DNA from: Candidatus Coprenecus pullicola
Lineage (GTDB): Bacteria > Bacteroidota > Bacteroidia > Bacteroidales > UBA932
Assembly (NCBI GenBank): GCA_018711925.1
Contig: DVHR01000055.1
Coordinates: 1 to 64,000 of the forward strand
Reading direction: 5' to 3'
DNA: 64,000 bases
A program made the position numbers and the translations under genes. Of this stretch, positions 55,357 through 63,772 are shown in pieces. The notes beneath the pieces are model-generated. The model made no database searches and was not told where the DNA came from. It worked only from the letters and a program-made list of their open reading frames with translations. How positions within the stretch are numbered: the stretch's first letter is position 1; every line of letters begins with the position of its first letter.

Positions 55357-56904
55357 ATGCGTATGTCTGGTTTTATTCTCAAAGCAGCAACATTTTTTTC
55401 TCTGTCGGCAATATGCCTGACCGCTTGTCAGAAAGATAGAGAAAAAGAACTGCCCGCCCCTGTACTCAATGTTCAGGACACTGTCCTCATCGGACAGGAA
55501 GGAGGCGCAGCAACAGTAACCTACTCCATTGACCATCAAAATGGGACCTCCGAACTATCAGCCAGATGCGATGCTGAATGGATTCATGATCTCGATTACT
55601 CCGAGCCCGGGACTGTCAGCATGACTGCGGACAGCAACAGCGATACCGCTTCACGGGAGACCGTTCTGGAACTCACCTACGGAGACATTCAAAAGCATGT
55701 AATGATAATTCAGGACGGTCTGGCGATAGCAGAGGATGACTTCTCTCTTGAATTTAAAGAGATCGGATACACCACAATCACCGTAAGCATAAGTCCAAGA
55801 GACAAAGAGATGACATACGTCGCCCTGATAACCCAGACAGATGTATTCAGCCAGTTCAATAATGACGACGATGTAATAGAATTCGCCATGAGAGAATGGA
55901 CAAATTCCGCAGAGAGTATGGGAGTATCCATGACTGAATATCTGGCATCCATACTGATCAGCGGAGATTTGGAAGGTGATTTCACATATAGATACCCGGA
56001 TACCGGATACACGATATTCGTCTTTGGCATTACCTCTGATGCGGAAGTGCTGACAAAAGTACACTCATGGGATGCAACTACTGAAGCTCCCGAAAAAAAG
56101 GACATTGAATATACCATTACCCCCACAGTGAACGGAGCCGATGCCACACTGCATGTTGTACCGTCGGATCAGGAGCAATCCTATTATGTGAATGTCTTCG
56201 AAACATCCACTCTTGACTCTCAGGAAGGCGACATAACATCTTCCGTATTCTGGCAGGCTTACATCGTGGACATGATACATCTTTACTCTATTGTTTACGG
56301 AACAGGTATCGAGGATGTAGTGACTCCATTCCTGCATACAGGAGAAGATGATGCCTCCTTCTCCCTCTCTGAGAAAACATCATATACTGCCCTGGCTATG
56401 GCAATGTCCGAAGACGGCCTGGTGCTTTCGGACGTAAGTTCCGCTGAATTCCAGACAGGAAGTGTAGTCAGGTCTGACAACAAGATTACCATCAATGCAT
56501 GGATGAACGCCGAGGATGACTTATGGTTCGACATCCTGACTACCAACGACGATCCTTACACATGGGGAGTGCAGCCAAGCAGCACATATGCGGGCATGGA
56601 CGATGAGGAAATGCTGGAATACCTGCTTAATGACTTCCTTACCGGCCTGAACATACAAAATGGATATCTTCCGGGAGGGTGCGGAGTCACACCGGGCGAA
56701 ACATACACCATCTGGGCATTCGGATATCAAAACGGTGCGGCCACCACAGATCTGGTACATGTAAGTATTCTCGCCGCCGAGGGAGAAACCGCAAGCAGCG
56801 AAGACAGCGGAACAAGTACCTCCATGATCTCCGCGGACAAGCCGTCCCCCGATCCGGCAAAGACAGCCCAGTTTAAAACATTGACATCCATAACCATCAG
56901 GTAA
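55357..56904 (+). CDS. BACON-like lipoprotein
   Basis: A 515-residue lipoprotein with lipobox CLTAC. The first domain (about 35-125) has the BACON pattern: GGAATVTYSIDHQNG, ARCDAEWIHDLDYSEPGTVSM and LELTYGDIQKHVMIIQDG. Two further beta-domains of about 110 residues follow, each opening with an FSLEF- or YTITP-type strand and closing with a YTIFVFGI- or YTIWAFGY-type strand, plus an Ala/Ser/Glu-rich tail. BACON proteins of Bacteroidetes are often carbohydrate- or mucin-binding at the surface, but no SusC/D genes are nearby and the ligand is unknown. Confidence 0.75.
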   Translation: MRMSGFILKAATFFSLSAICLTACQKDREKELPAPVLNVQDTVLIGQEGGAATVTYSIDHQNGTSELSARCDAEWIHDLDYSEPGTVSMTADSNSDTASRETVLELTYGDIQKHVMIIQDGLAIAEDDFSLEFKEIGYTTITVSISPRDKEMTYVALITQTDVFSQFNNDDDVIEFAMREWTNSAESMGVSMTEYLASILISGDLEGDFTYRYPDTGYTIFVFGITSDAEVLTKVHSWDATTEAPEKKDIEYTITPTVNGADATLHVVPSDQEQSYYVNVFETSTLDSQEGDITSSVFWQAYIVDMIHLYSIVYGTGIEDVVTPFLHTGEDDASFSLSEKTSYTALAMAMSEDGLVLSDVSSAEFQTGSVVRSDNKITINAWMNAEDDLWFDILTTNDDPYTWGVQPSSTYAGMDDEEMLEYLLNDFLTGLNIQNGYLPGGCGVTPGETYTIWAFGYQNGAATTDLVHVSILAAEGETASSEDSGTSTSMISADKPSPDPAKTAQFKTLTSITIR

Positions 56905-56916
56905 AGCAACTGCATG

Positions 56917-56963
56917 GCCGGAGGCTTGTCCGAATACCCTGCCTGCAGCAGCCTGCCTCCGGC
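56917..56963. terminator. Hairpin between convergent BACON-like and MFS genes
   Basis: A 9-bp perfect GC-rich stem, GCCGGAGGC (56917-56925) with GCCTCCGGC (56955-56963), ending right at the MFS stop codon. It has no T tract, so its role as a terminator is only suggested by position. Confidence 0.45.
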
Positions 56964-58379
56964 TTAGCGGGACCGGCGCAGACCAAGACGAATCGAGGAG
57001 AATACCGCCCCGCAAATAGTCAGAATCCCGGCCAGAAACACGGCATCGTGAGGTGCGCCGTCACCGGAAAGATGAAAGAATAGGGCGACAAGTGCCGCAC
57101 CGGCAGACTGTCCCACGAGCCGGGCAGTGGAGAGCATCCCGCTCGCACTGCCTGCCCGGTGATTGGGTGCAGAGCTCAGAAGCAGGTGGTTGTTCGGCGA
57201 CTGGAAGAAGCCGAAACCGGCACCGCACATCATAAGCCTCCAGGCGATATCCAAATGTGAGACATCTTCCGGAATGTACGACAGCAGGAAGCAGCCCGCG
57301 CTCATCAGCAGCAGGCCGAAACCACCTAACAGGCCCGGATGGACCTTGCCGCTGAGCGAGCCGGACAGAGGCGCCACGAACATCACTATGAACGGCCAGG
57401 CGGTCATTACGGCCCCTGTCTCCACGGCATTCATTCCGAAAGTATGCAGCAGCATAAAAGGCATGCCGACAAGCACCATCATTTGGGCCGTATACGAAAC
57501 TACACTGGTTATAACGGACATGGAAAAGGCCGGAATACGGAGCAGGTCAAAGGGCAGCATCGGGTATCTGCGACGGAGCTGACTGCGGATATACAGAAAA
57601 CCAGGAACAATCAGCAGGACAGCGGCTGCGGCTACTGCAACAGGAGTGACTCCGTGCGAATACATCTCGATGCAGCCTATGAGAAGACCGAACACAGCGG
57701 CGTTGAGAATAGCATCCCCTATATGGAAATGGCGTCCGACGATATGAGTAGGATTGTCGGGCAGGAAACGCCAGCCCATAAGGAACGTTATGATGCCTAC
57801 CGGTATATTGATGGCAAACAGCCACGGCCACGGGGCGACAGACAGGATGCCAGCCGCTATCGACGGTCCTGAGACAGCCGACAGTGCCACGACCGTAGCG
57901 TTGATGCTGACCCCCTTGCCCAGATGCCGCTTCGGGAATACCAACTTGGCGATGGAGGTATTGACACTCATCATCATTGACGCTCCCAGGCCCTGGAATG
58001 CACGGGAAGCTATCAGCATCGGCAGACTGTGCGAGAGCGTGCAGAACACCGATGCCACGGTAAACACAGCGACTCCGCCCAGATACACCTTCTTGTAGCT
58101 GTACAGCTCTCCAAGTGTGGAGAACGGCAGCAGGGTCATCATGATCACCAGCTGGAAAGCATTGACCACCCAGATAGAGTCGGCCGACGAGACACCCAGC
58201 TGCTGCGCGATAGTCGGCAGGGCCACATTGCAGATATTGCCGTCCACCACCGACAGGAATATGCCGCAGAAGATGGATATCACCGCATAGTATATCCGGG
58301 GCCGGTGCAGACCGTCCCATTCCAGATTGCCGGTGATCCTTTCTTCCGGTTCAGTTTCTATGCTTATATCTTTTCTCAT
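56964..58379 (-). CDS. 14-TM MFS drug-exporter-like protein (paralogue A)
   Basis: A 471-residue DHA2/EmrB-QacA-type major facilitator with about fourteen membrane segments. Typical marks are LSVVDGNICNVALPTIAQQLG (TM1), SADSIWVVNAFQL and ASRAFQGLGASMMM (motif C region of this group). It closely resembles the next gene at 59232-60626 (shared runs such as FGFFQSPNNH and RAGSA), so the two are tandem duplicates. I chose the ATG at 58379 (MRKDISIETE), which follows the -7 box at 58404 by 24 nt; the longer open frame upstream is unconserved. Confidence 0.87.
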   Translation of the reverse strand: MRKDISIETEPEERITGNLEWDGLHRPRIYYAVISIFCGIFLSVVDGNICNVALPTIAQQLGVSSADSIWVVNAFQLVIMMTLLPFSTLGELYSYKKVYLGGVAVFTVASVFCTLSHSLPMLIASRAFQGLGASMMMSVNTSIAKLVFPKRHLGKGVSINATVVALSAVSGPSIAAGILSVAPWPWLFAINIPVGIITFLMGWRFLPDNPTHIVGRHFHIGDAILNAAVFGLLIGCIEMYSHGVTPVAVAAAAVLLIVPGFLYIRSQLRRRYPMLPFDLLRIPAFSMSVITSVVSYTAQMMVLVGMPFMLLHTFGMNAVETGAVMTAWPFIVMFVAPLSGSLSGKVHPGLLGGFGLLLMSAGCFLLSYIPEDVSHLDIAWRLMMCGAGFGFFQSPNNHLLLSSAPNHRAGSASGMLSTARLVGQSAGAALVALFFHLSGDGAPHDAVFLAGILTICGAVFSSIRLGLRRSR

Positions 58380-58403
58380 TCCAGTTGCATCCTTTGCCTC
58401 CGG

Positions 58404-58411
58404 CAAATGTA
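58404..58411 (-). promoter_or_regulatory. -7 box TACATTTG for MFS paralogue A
   Basis: Minus-strand TACATTTG followed by C, 24 nt before the ATG at 58379; the same word precedes paralogue B. Confidence 0.6.
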
Positions 58412-58685
58412 CGCAAAACTCAGAAACGGCAAGCCTGGACGCATCTATATTTGCCGTTTGTGAGAAATTTCCTGCAAAAAGGCGTGGATATCTGTCAAAC
58501 CTCATATAGATAAGACAGTTATCACTATATACAGCCATTCGGAGATGCCGAAAAAACGTCAAATGAAATGTGAATTTGATGAAACATCACATAAAAATAT
58601 TGCTCTTTTTGATCCCCAGGGGTAATTAAAATTACGGACACAATGGGGAAAGGCCTGTCGATTTCAAGCGGGCCAGACTTTATGT

Positions 58686-58867
58686 GTCCAACAAAGCGCG
58701 CTTACAGAAATACCTGATAATCAGGCGTTCTGGGAAAAGATATCTGCTGGACTTGTAAAGATATGGGGCAGAATGGCCGTTTGGTGGCGGAATATGCCGG
58801 GTCCAGCAAGTTGCTAAAACGTATATCCTTGATAATAAGTGGGATGAATTTTGGTGATATGCTGGAC
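58686..58867 (-). repeat. Dispersed intergenic repeat, full copy 3
   Basis: On the plus strand the words are GTCCAACA 58686-58693, TGCTGGAC 58745-58752, GTCCAGCA 58801-58808 and TGCTGGAC 58860-58867, with spacings 59, 56 and 59. Read on the minus strand, both arms align over 67 nt with those of the copy at 209-379 (for example GTCCAGCAGAT then TCTTTT in the second arm). Inside one arm CCTGATAATCAGG is a near-perfect palindrome. Confidence 0.7.
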
Positions 58868-58930
58868 ATTGCAAAATGGCTGCGCATGAGACGCAAGTGC
58901 CCGGGACGCGATCTCCTCCTCACGGCCCGT

Positions 58931-58973
58931 CTGCCGCACCGGCACCGGATCGCGGGAAACGCTGCCGTTGTGG
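58931..58973 (+). repeat. Direct repeat, unit 1 (43 bp)
   Basis: Begins CTGCCGCACCGGCACC and ends CGCGGGAAACGCTGCCGTTG then TGG. It matches 59036-59078 with only a few differences. Confidence 0.8.
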
Positions 58974-59035
58974 AATCCTGCCTGACCGTAAAACCGGCAT
59001 AGAACACCGTGAGGACGGGGAGGCAGGGGAACGTA

Positions 59036-59078
59036 CTGCCGCACTGGCACCAAATCGCGGGAAACGCTGCCGTTGTGG
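59036..59078 (+). repeat. Direct repeat, unit 2 (43 bp)
   Basis: Second copy of the unit at 58931-58973, start-to-start distance 105 bp. Confidence 0.8.
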
Positions 59079-59231
59079 TGGTGGCCGGATGGAGAATCTG
59101 CCACGGAGCGGCATGCCACCCGTGACGGCGGAAGTGGCTTTAGGAGAGGTTTCTTGCGCCCCAGGGGGTATCCCCACTGAAAATCGACAGGACCTCAGTA
59201 ATGAGTAATGCAGGCCCTACAACAGGTGCGG

Positions 59232-60626
59232 TTACAAAGGTTTGCGGAGACCGAGACGGGAGACAGATGAGGCGGCTCCGCAGATGGTCAGAATACCGGC
59301 CAGGAGCATGGCATCGTGGGGAGCACCGTCTCCGAAAAGATGGAAGAAGAGGGCGACGAGAGCCGCACCGGTGGACTGTCCCACGAGACGGGCTGTTGCG
59401 AGCATGCCTCCAGCACTGCCGGCACGGTGGTTGGGAGCGGAGCTCAGAAGCATGTGGTTGTTGGGCGACTGGAAGAAACCGAAGCCGGCCCCGCACATCA
59501 TAAGCCGCCATGCTATGTCAAGATGCGAGGCATTCTCAGGAATAAATGAAAGCAGGAAACAGCCGGCACTCATCAGCAGCAGACCGAAAAAACCGAGAAG
59601 TCCGGGATGCACCTTGCCTATCAGCGAGCCGGCCAGCGGGGCCACGAACACGATGACCAGCGGCCAGGAGGTCATCAGCAGCCCTGTCTCCACGGCATTC
59701 ATCCCGAAAGTATGAAGAAGCATGAACGGTATGGCCACCATTGCCGTCATCTGGGCCGTGAAGGAGATGATACTGGTAAGCACCGACATCGAGAATACCG
59801 GGATACGGAGCAGGTCGAACGGCAGCATGGGATACTTCCGGTCAAGCTGCGAGCGTACATAGACGTAGCCGAGAATCAGCAAAAGCGCCACACCTATAAG
59901 CACTACAGTAGGCCCGGTTCCATGCGAGTACATCTCGATGCAGCCTATCAGCAGACCGAACACAGCGGCATTGAGCAGGGCATCCTTGATATTGAAATGC
60001 CGTCCCTCAACATGCGTCGGATTGTCCGGCAGATGCTTCCACGCCATGAAGAAAGTCACTATCCCGACAGGTATGTTGATGGCGAAAAGCCAGGGCCATG
60101 ACGCGAACGAAAGAACCCCGGCCGCGACTGTCGGGCCGGCCACCGATGCCAAAGCCACCACCGTCGCATTAAGTCCGACTCCACGGCCCAGGTACTTTTT
60201 CGGATAGGTGATCTTGACAAGAGTGGTATTGACGCTCATCATCATCGCCGCACCGATGCCCTGAAAAACTCTGGAGGCCACAAGCAGCGGCAGGGTATGC
60301 GACAGGGCGCAGAAGAGCGAGCCGACGGTGAACAGCACCACCCCGGAGACATAGACACGCTTGTAACTCAGCAGCTCCCCTAACGAGGAGAACGCCAACA
60401 GAGTCATCATGATTACCAGCTGGAATGAGTTGACCACCCAGATGGAGTCCGCGGACGACACCCCCAGCTCCTGCGAGATGGTAGGCAGGGCCACATTGCA
60501 GATATTGCCGTCCATCACCGAGAGAAATATACCGCACCACAGCGAGGCCACCGCATAGTAAATCTTCGGGCGGGACAGACCGTCCCACTCCAGATCGCCG
60601 GTGATGTGCTCTGCATTATTCTCCAT
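59232..60626 (-). CDS. 14-TM MFS drug-exporter-like protein (paralogue B)
   Basis: A 464-residue DHA2-type exporter, paralogous to 56964-58379. TM1 region LSVMDGNICNVALPTISQELG, then SADSIWVVNSFQL and ASRVFQGIGAAMMM; the cytosolic start ENNAEHITGDLEWDGLSRPK is also shared in its second half. Substrates are not known. I used the ATG at 60626, which lies 8 nt after the -7 box at 60635-60642. Its 5' end faces the fic gene, with about 100 nt between the two starts. Confidence 0.87.
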   Translation of the reverse strand: MENNAEHITGDLEWDGLSRPKIYYAVASLWCGIFLSVMDGNICNVALPTISQELGVSSADSIWVVNSFQLVIMMTLLAFSSLGELLSYKRVYVSGVVLFTVGSLFCALSHTLPLLVASRVFQGIGAAMMMSVNTTLVKITYPKKYLGRGVGLNATVVALASVAGPTVAAGVLSFASWPWLFAINIPVGIVTFFMAWKHLPDNPTHVEGRHFNIKDALLNAAVFGLLIGCIEMYSHGTGPTVVLIGVALLLILGYVYVRSQLDRKYPMLPFDLLRIPVFSMSVLTSIISFTAQMTAMVAIPFMLLHTFGMNAVETGLLMTSWPLVIVFVAPLAGSLIGKVHPGLLGFFGLLLMSAGCFLLSFIPENASHLDIAWRLMMCGAGFGFFQSPNNHMLLSSAPNHRAGSAGGMLATARLVGQSTGAALVALFFHLFGDGAPHDAMLLAGILTICGAASSVSRLGLRKPL

Positions 60627-60634
60627 AACGGCTG

Positions 60635-60642
60635 CAAATGTA
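60635..60642 (-). promoter_or_regulatory. -7 box TACATTTG for MFS paralogue B
   Basis: Minus-strand TACATTTG followed by C; only 8 nt separate it from the ATG at 60626. Confidence 0.55.
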
Positions 60643-60667
60643 CACAAAATCATGGCAATTGCTTATA

Positions 60668-60702
60668 AATTCTTTCCATTGTCTTACAGATTGGAAAGAA
60701 TT
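60668..60702. promoter_or_regulatory. Inverted repeat upstream of fic, possible operator
   Basis: AATTCTTTCCA (60668-60678) and TGGAAAGAATT (60692-60702) form a perfect 11-bp inverted repeat with a 13-nt spacer. It ends 3 bp before the fic -7 box, so a bound protein would cover the promoter. The same repeat with the same spacer recurs at 62022-62053. Confidence 0.65.
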
Positions 60703-60705
60703 TTC

Positions 60706-60713
60706 TATTTTTG
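60706..60713 (+). promoter_or_regulatory. -7 box TATTTTTG for fic
   Basis: TATTTTTG followed by C, 15 nt before the ATG at 60729, directly after the inverted repeat. Confidence 0.55.
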
Positions 60714-60728
60714 CAAAAAACTAAAAGT

Positions 60729-62039
60729 ATGGAAAAAGCCCCTGACATACCTCAGCACAGCCTTCTTCAAGCCATTGTGGAACTACAGCAAGATAACGAG
60801 CTGCGTTCTTTTATAGAAGACTTGAATGATGAATACGGATATTGGGATAGAATAAAGTATATCAGAAATTCTTTCCACAAGTCTCCGAATGAGTTATGGG
60901 CCCTGATAAAAGCCCAGAGATTCATTTCCAACGTATCTGTCAAAAATTGGGGAAAATACAATATCCACTTCGCATTGACCGACAGAATGCAGCGGCAATG
61001 TCATTCTTTTGATATAAACTTCGGGGGAAGATGGGAGTATGAAACCACTATACCTGAAAAAACAAAGGAACGGTATCTTATAAGTTCCCTTATGGAAGAG
61101 GCCATATCTTCAAGTATGATGGAAGGAGCTTCTACAACACGCAGGATAGCCAAGGAAATGCTGCGCAAGAAAATGTCCCCCGCTGATAAGTCCCAGCAGA
61201 TGATTTTCAACAACTATGAGACAATTCGGTTTATCGTCACGCATAAGTCGGAGCCGCTTACAACAGAACTGCTGCTTCAGGTTCACCGGCTGATGACTGA
61301 CAGCACGCTGGACAATCCTGAAGATTCCGGCCGGTTCCGTCAAAATGACCAGGTCGTCGTGGAGAATGCCATTACCCATGAGATTGCACACACACCTCCG
61401 GCATATACAGAACTGCCTCAGTTCCTGGAGACATTGTGTGATTTTTTCAACAACCCTGAATCCAGACCATATATCCATCCTATCATAAAAGGAATTATCA
61501 TCCATTACATGATTGCATACATGCATCCGTTCGTTGACGGGAACGGACGGACTGCACGGGCAATCTTTTACTGGTATATGCTGCGTCAGGGTTATTGGCT
61601 GATGGAATATCTGTCAATATCCCGCACCATGTACCGCTCCAAACCCTCTTACGAAAAATCCTTTCTGTACGCGGAAATCGAGAACAATGATCTGGGCTAT
61701 TTCATAACATACCATATGAGAGTTCTCGAGTTGGCATTCAGGGATATGCAGGAATACATAAAAAGAAAGACCAAAGAGCGGGAAGCCGCTCATCAATATC
61801 TGGGGAAGTCAGGCATCAACGAAAGACAAGCTGAAATCATAAAGATGTTTGATGACAATCCGAATGAGGCTATGACTGTAAAAGATGTCCAGGTCAAGTT
61901 CAGAATAACTCCCACAACTGCAAAATCTGACATCATCAAGCTTGTACGGCTCGGATTATTGAAAGAAATTGCCGTGAACAAGGTAAAAAGGGCATATATC
62001 AAAAGTGATTCCTTTGAGCAGATTCTTTCCAATTTGTAA
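60729..62039 (+). CDS. Fic-domain protein with N-terminal inhibitory helix and C-terminal winged helix
   Basis: A 436-residue Fic protein, a group that usually transfers AMP from ATP to protein hydroxyls. The active motif is HPFVDGNGR (residues 266-274). An inhibitory helix with the (S/T)xxxE(G/N) pattern lies before it (SSMMEG, residues 128-133), so it is a class II, self-inhibited Fic. The last 75 residues (MTVKDVQVKFRITPTTAKSD, LVRLGLLKEIAV) look like a winged helix. I chose the ATG at 60729, 15 nt after the -7 box. No separate antitoxin is adjacent. The gene is AT-richer than its neighbours and is flanked by matching inverted repeats. Confidence 0.9.
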   Translation: MEKAPDIPQHSLLQAIVELQQDNELRSFIEDLNDEYGYWDRIKYIRNSFHKSPNELWALIKAQRFISNVSVKNWGKYNIHFALTDRMQRQCHSFDINFGGRWEYETTIPEKTKERYLISSLMEEAISSSMMEGASTTRRIAKEMLRKKMSPADKSQQMIFNNYETIRFIVTHKSEPLTTELLLQVHRLMTDSTLDNPEDSGRFRQNDQVVVENAITHEIAHTPPAYTELPQFLETLCDFFNNPESRPYIHPIIKGIIIHYMIAYMHPFVDGNGRTARAIFYWYMLRQGYWLMEYLSISRTMYRSKPSYEKSFLYAEIENNDLGYFITYHMRVLELAFRDMQEYIKRKTKEREAAHQYLGKSGINERQAEIIKMFDDNPNEAMTVKDVQVKFRITPTTAKSDIIKLVRLGLLKEIAVNKVKRAYIKSDSFEQILSNL

Positions 62040-62053
62040 AAGAATGGAAAGAA
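62022..62053. promoter_or_regulatory. Inverted repeat at the 3' end of fic, second operator-like copy
   Basis: ATTCTTTCCA (62022-62031) and TGGAAAGAA (62045-62053) with a 13-nt spacer, matching the copy at 60668-60702. It covers the last fic codons and lies 32 bp before the -7 box of the next gene. Confidence 0.6.
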
Positions 62054-62085
62054 CCTCAAAAATTTTTCATTTGCTTCGAAATCCA

Positions 62086-62093
62086 TATATTTG
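62086..62093 (+). promoter_or_regulatory. -7 box TATATTTG for the M49-like peptidase
   Basis: TATATTTG followed by C; 26 nt before the ATG at 62120 and 5 nt before the ATG at 62099. TTTG lies 12 bp upstream at 62070-62073. Confidence 0.55.
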
Positions 62094-62119
62094 CAAAAAT
62101 GAATAAACACTACCGACAA

Positions 62120-63772
62120 ATGAAAGTCAACATCACAGCCAAATCCGTCTGCGCTGCACTGATAGGGGCGGCGGCAGCGGCAGGAGTGTCTTCCTGCGGA
62201 AATCAGAATCAGACAGAATCACCCATGAAACAGAAAGTTGAGGAGTACGCACCCTTCGAGCTGACATCTCCTTTAGCGGCGCAGCTCAGCGACAATGAGC
62301 GCCAGATAGTGGAGATATTCTTCCAGATCGGCCAGATCGCCGATGACCTGTTCTGGCAGCAGACATTCGGGGACAAGAGTCTCATAGACCAGATTGCAGA
62401 CCCGTATGCCAGGCAGTTCGCCTACATCAACTACGGTCCATGGGATCGCCTCGATGACAACAAGCCCTTCATCGACGGCTACGGCGCCAAGCCCGATGTA
62501 TGCACCTACTACCCCGAGGACATCACTCTCGATGAGTTCAACGCTTTCGATGACCCGGACAAGTCGTCCTGGTACACAGTCCTGCGCCGTGATGAGAACG
62601 GAAAGTTGAAGACCGTATGGTATCATGAGGAGTACGCGGAGGAAGTAGCCGAGATGTGCGCATTGATGCAGAAAGCGGCTGACCTGGCCGAGGATCCCGG
62701 CCTGAAGAACTACCTGCTCAAACGCATCGAGTCTTTCAGGACCGACGACTACCTTCCCAGCGACCTCGCCTGGATGGACATGAAGGACAGCAGGATAGAC
62801 TTCGTGATAGGCCCTATTGAGAGCTACGACGACAAGTTCCAGGAGACCAAGACCTCCTACGAGTCATTCATCCTGCTGAAGGACACCGAGCGCAGCAAGG
62901 ACCTGGCCAAGTTTGTGGCCATGCTCCCTGCCCTGCAGAAAGAGCTGCCCTGCAAGCCCGAGTACAAGACCTTCGTGCCCGGTACATCCTCCGACCTCAA
63001 CGTCTATGACGTAGTCTACTACGCCGGAGACTGCAACGCCGGCAGCAAGACCATCGCCATCAACCTGCCCAACGACGAGCGCGTACACGCCATGAAAGGC
63101 ACCCGCCGTCTCCAGCTGCGCAACTCGATGCAGGCCAAGTTCGACAAGATTCTCCTCCCGATAGGCGAGCTGATCCTCGCTCCCGAAGAGCACGAGCACC
63201 TGAAGTTCGACGCCTTCTTCTGGAACGTGACCTTCCACGAAGTGGCCCACGGCCTCGGCATCAAGGAGACCATCAACGGCAAGGGCAGCGTGGACGCGGC
63301 CATGGGCACTGAGAAGACCTCCTGGGAAGAGGCCAAGGCCGACATCCTCGGACTCTTCATGGTATGCCGCCTGATAGAGAACGGTGAGATTACCGGCATC
63401 ACAGTAGAGGACGCCATCACTACCTACATCGCCGGCATATTCCGTTCGGTACGCTTCGGAGCCGCATCCTCCCACGGCAAGGCCAACATGATGTGCTTCA
63501 ACTTCATGGAGCAGCAGGGAGCATTCACCCGCAACGCCGGCGGCCTCTATGTCATCGACTACGCCAAGGCCAAGAGCGCCATCAACGCATGGGCCGACCT
63601 CATCCTGACCACCCAGGGCAACGGTGACGTCAAGTTCGCCACCGAGTTCCGCGCGAAGAACGGCGGCATCACCCCCGCTCTCCAGGCCGACCTCGACCGC
63701 ATCAACGCCGCCGGTATCCCTAAGGACATCTTCTTCATCCAGGGTCCCGATGTTCTCTTCGGCACAAAGTAA
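62120..63772 (+). CDS. M49-like (dipeptidyl-peptidase III-related) metallopeptidase lipoprotein
   Basis: A 550-residue lipoprotein (lipobox GVSSC). The zinc site reads HEVAHGLG, then EEAKADILG about 50 residues later, the two-part metal site of the DPP III/M49 group, although classical members carry a HExxGH form. Such proteins are sometimes mislabelled as dihydrofolate reductase. Substrates are probably short peptides at the periplasm or surface. The ATG at 62120 gives a compact signal peptide; ATG at 62099 is possible but would leave a 5-nt leader. Codon use in the 3' half is very biased, as in highly expressed genes. The next gene overlaps its end by 23 nt. Confidence 0.8.
   Translation: MKVNITAKSVCAALIGAAAAAGVSSCGNQNQTESPMKQKVEEYAPFELTSPLAAQLSDNERQIVEIFFQIGQIADDLFWQQTFGDKSLIDQIADPYARQFAYINYGPWDRLDDNKPFIDGYGAKPDVCTYYPEDITLDEFNAFDDPDKSSWYTVLRRDENGKLKTVWYHEEYAEEVAEMCALMQKAADLAEDPGLKNYLLKRIESFRTDDYLPSDLAWMDMKDSRIDFVIGPIESYDDKFQETKTSYESFILLKDTERSKDLAKFVAMLPALQKELPCKPEYKTFVPGTSSDLNVYDVVYYAGDCNAGSKTIAINLPNDERVHAMKGTRRLQLRNSMQAKFDKILLPIGELILAPEEHEHLKFDAFFWNVTFHEVAHGLGIKETINGKGSVDAAMGTEKTSWEEAKADILGLFMVCRLIENGEITGITVEDAITTYIAGIFRSVRFGAASSHGKANMMCFNFMEQQGAFTRNAGGLYVIDYAKAKSAINAWADLILTTQGNGDVKFATEFRAKNGGITPALQADLDRINAAGIPKDIFFIQGPDVLFGTK

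Larger units (their letters stand above)
58412..59231. other. Repeat-rich region between the two MFS paralogues
   Basis: No gene is supported; the open frames cross repeats. It contains the full dispersed repeat at 58686-58867 and a pair of 43-bp direct repeats at 58931-58973 and 59036-59078. It is likely non-coding and possibly a recombination footprint of the MFS duplication. Confidence 0.6.

Noticed and set aside
58876..59208. 110-codon plus-strand frame with repeated RGKRCRCG
   Set aside because: The peptide repeat is only the translation of the 43-bp direct repeats; there is no promoter and no similarity to known proteins.
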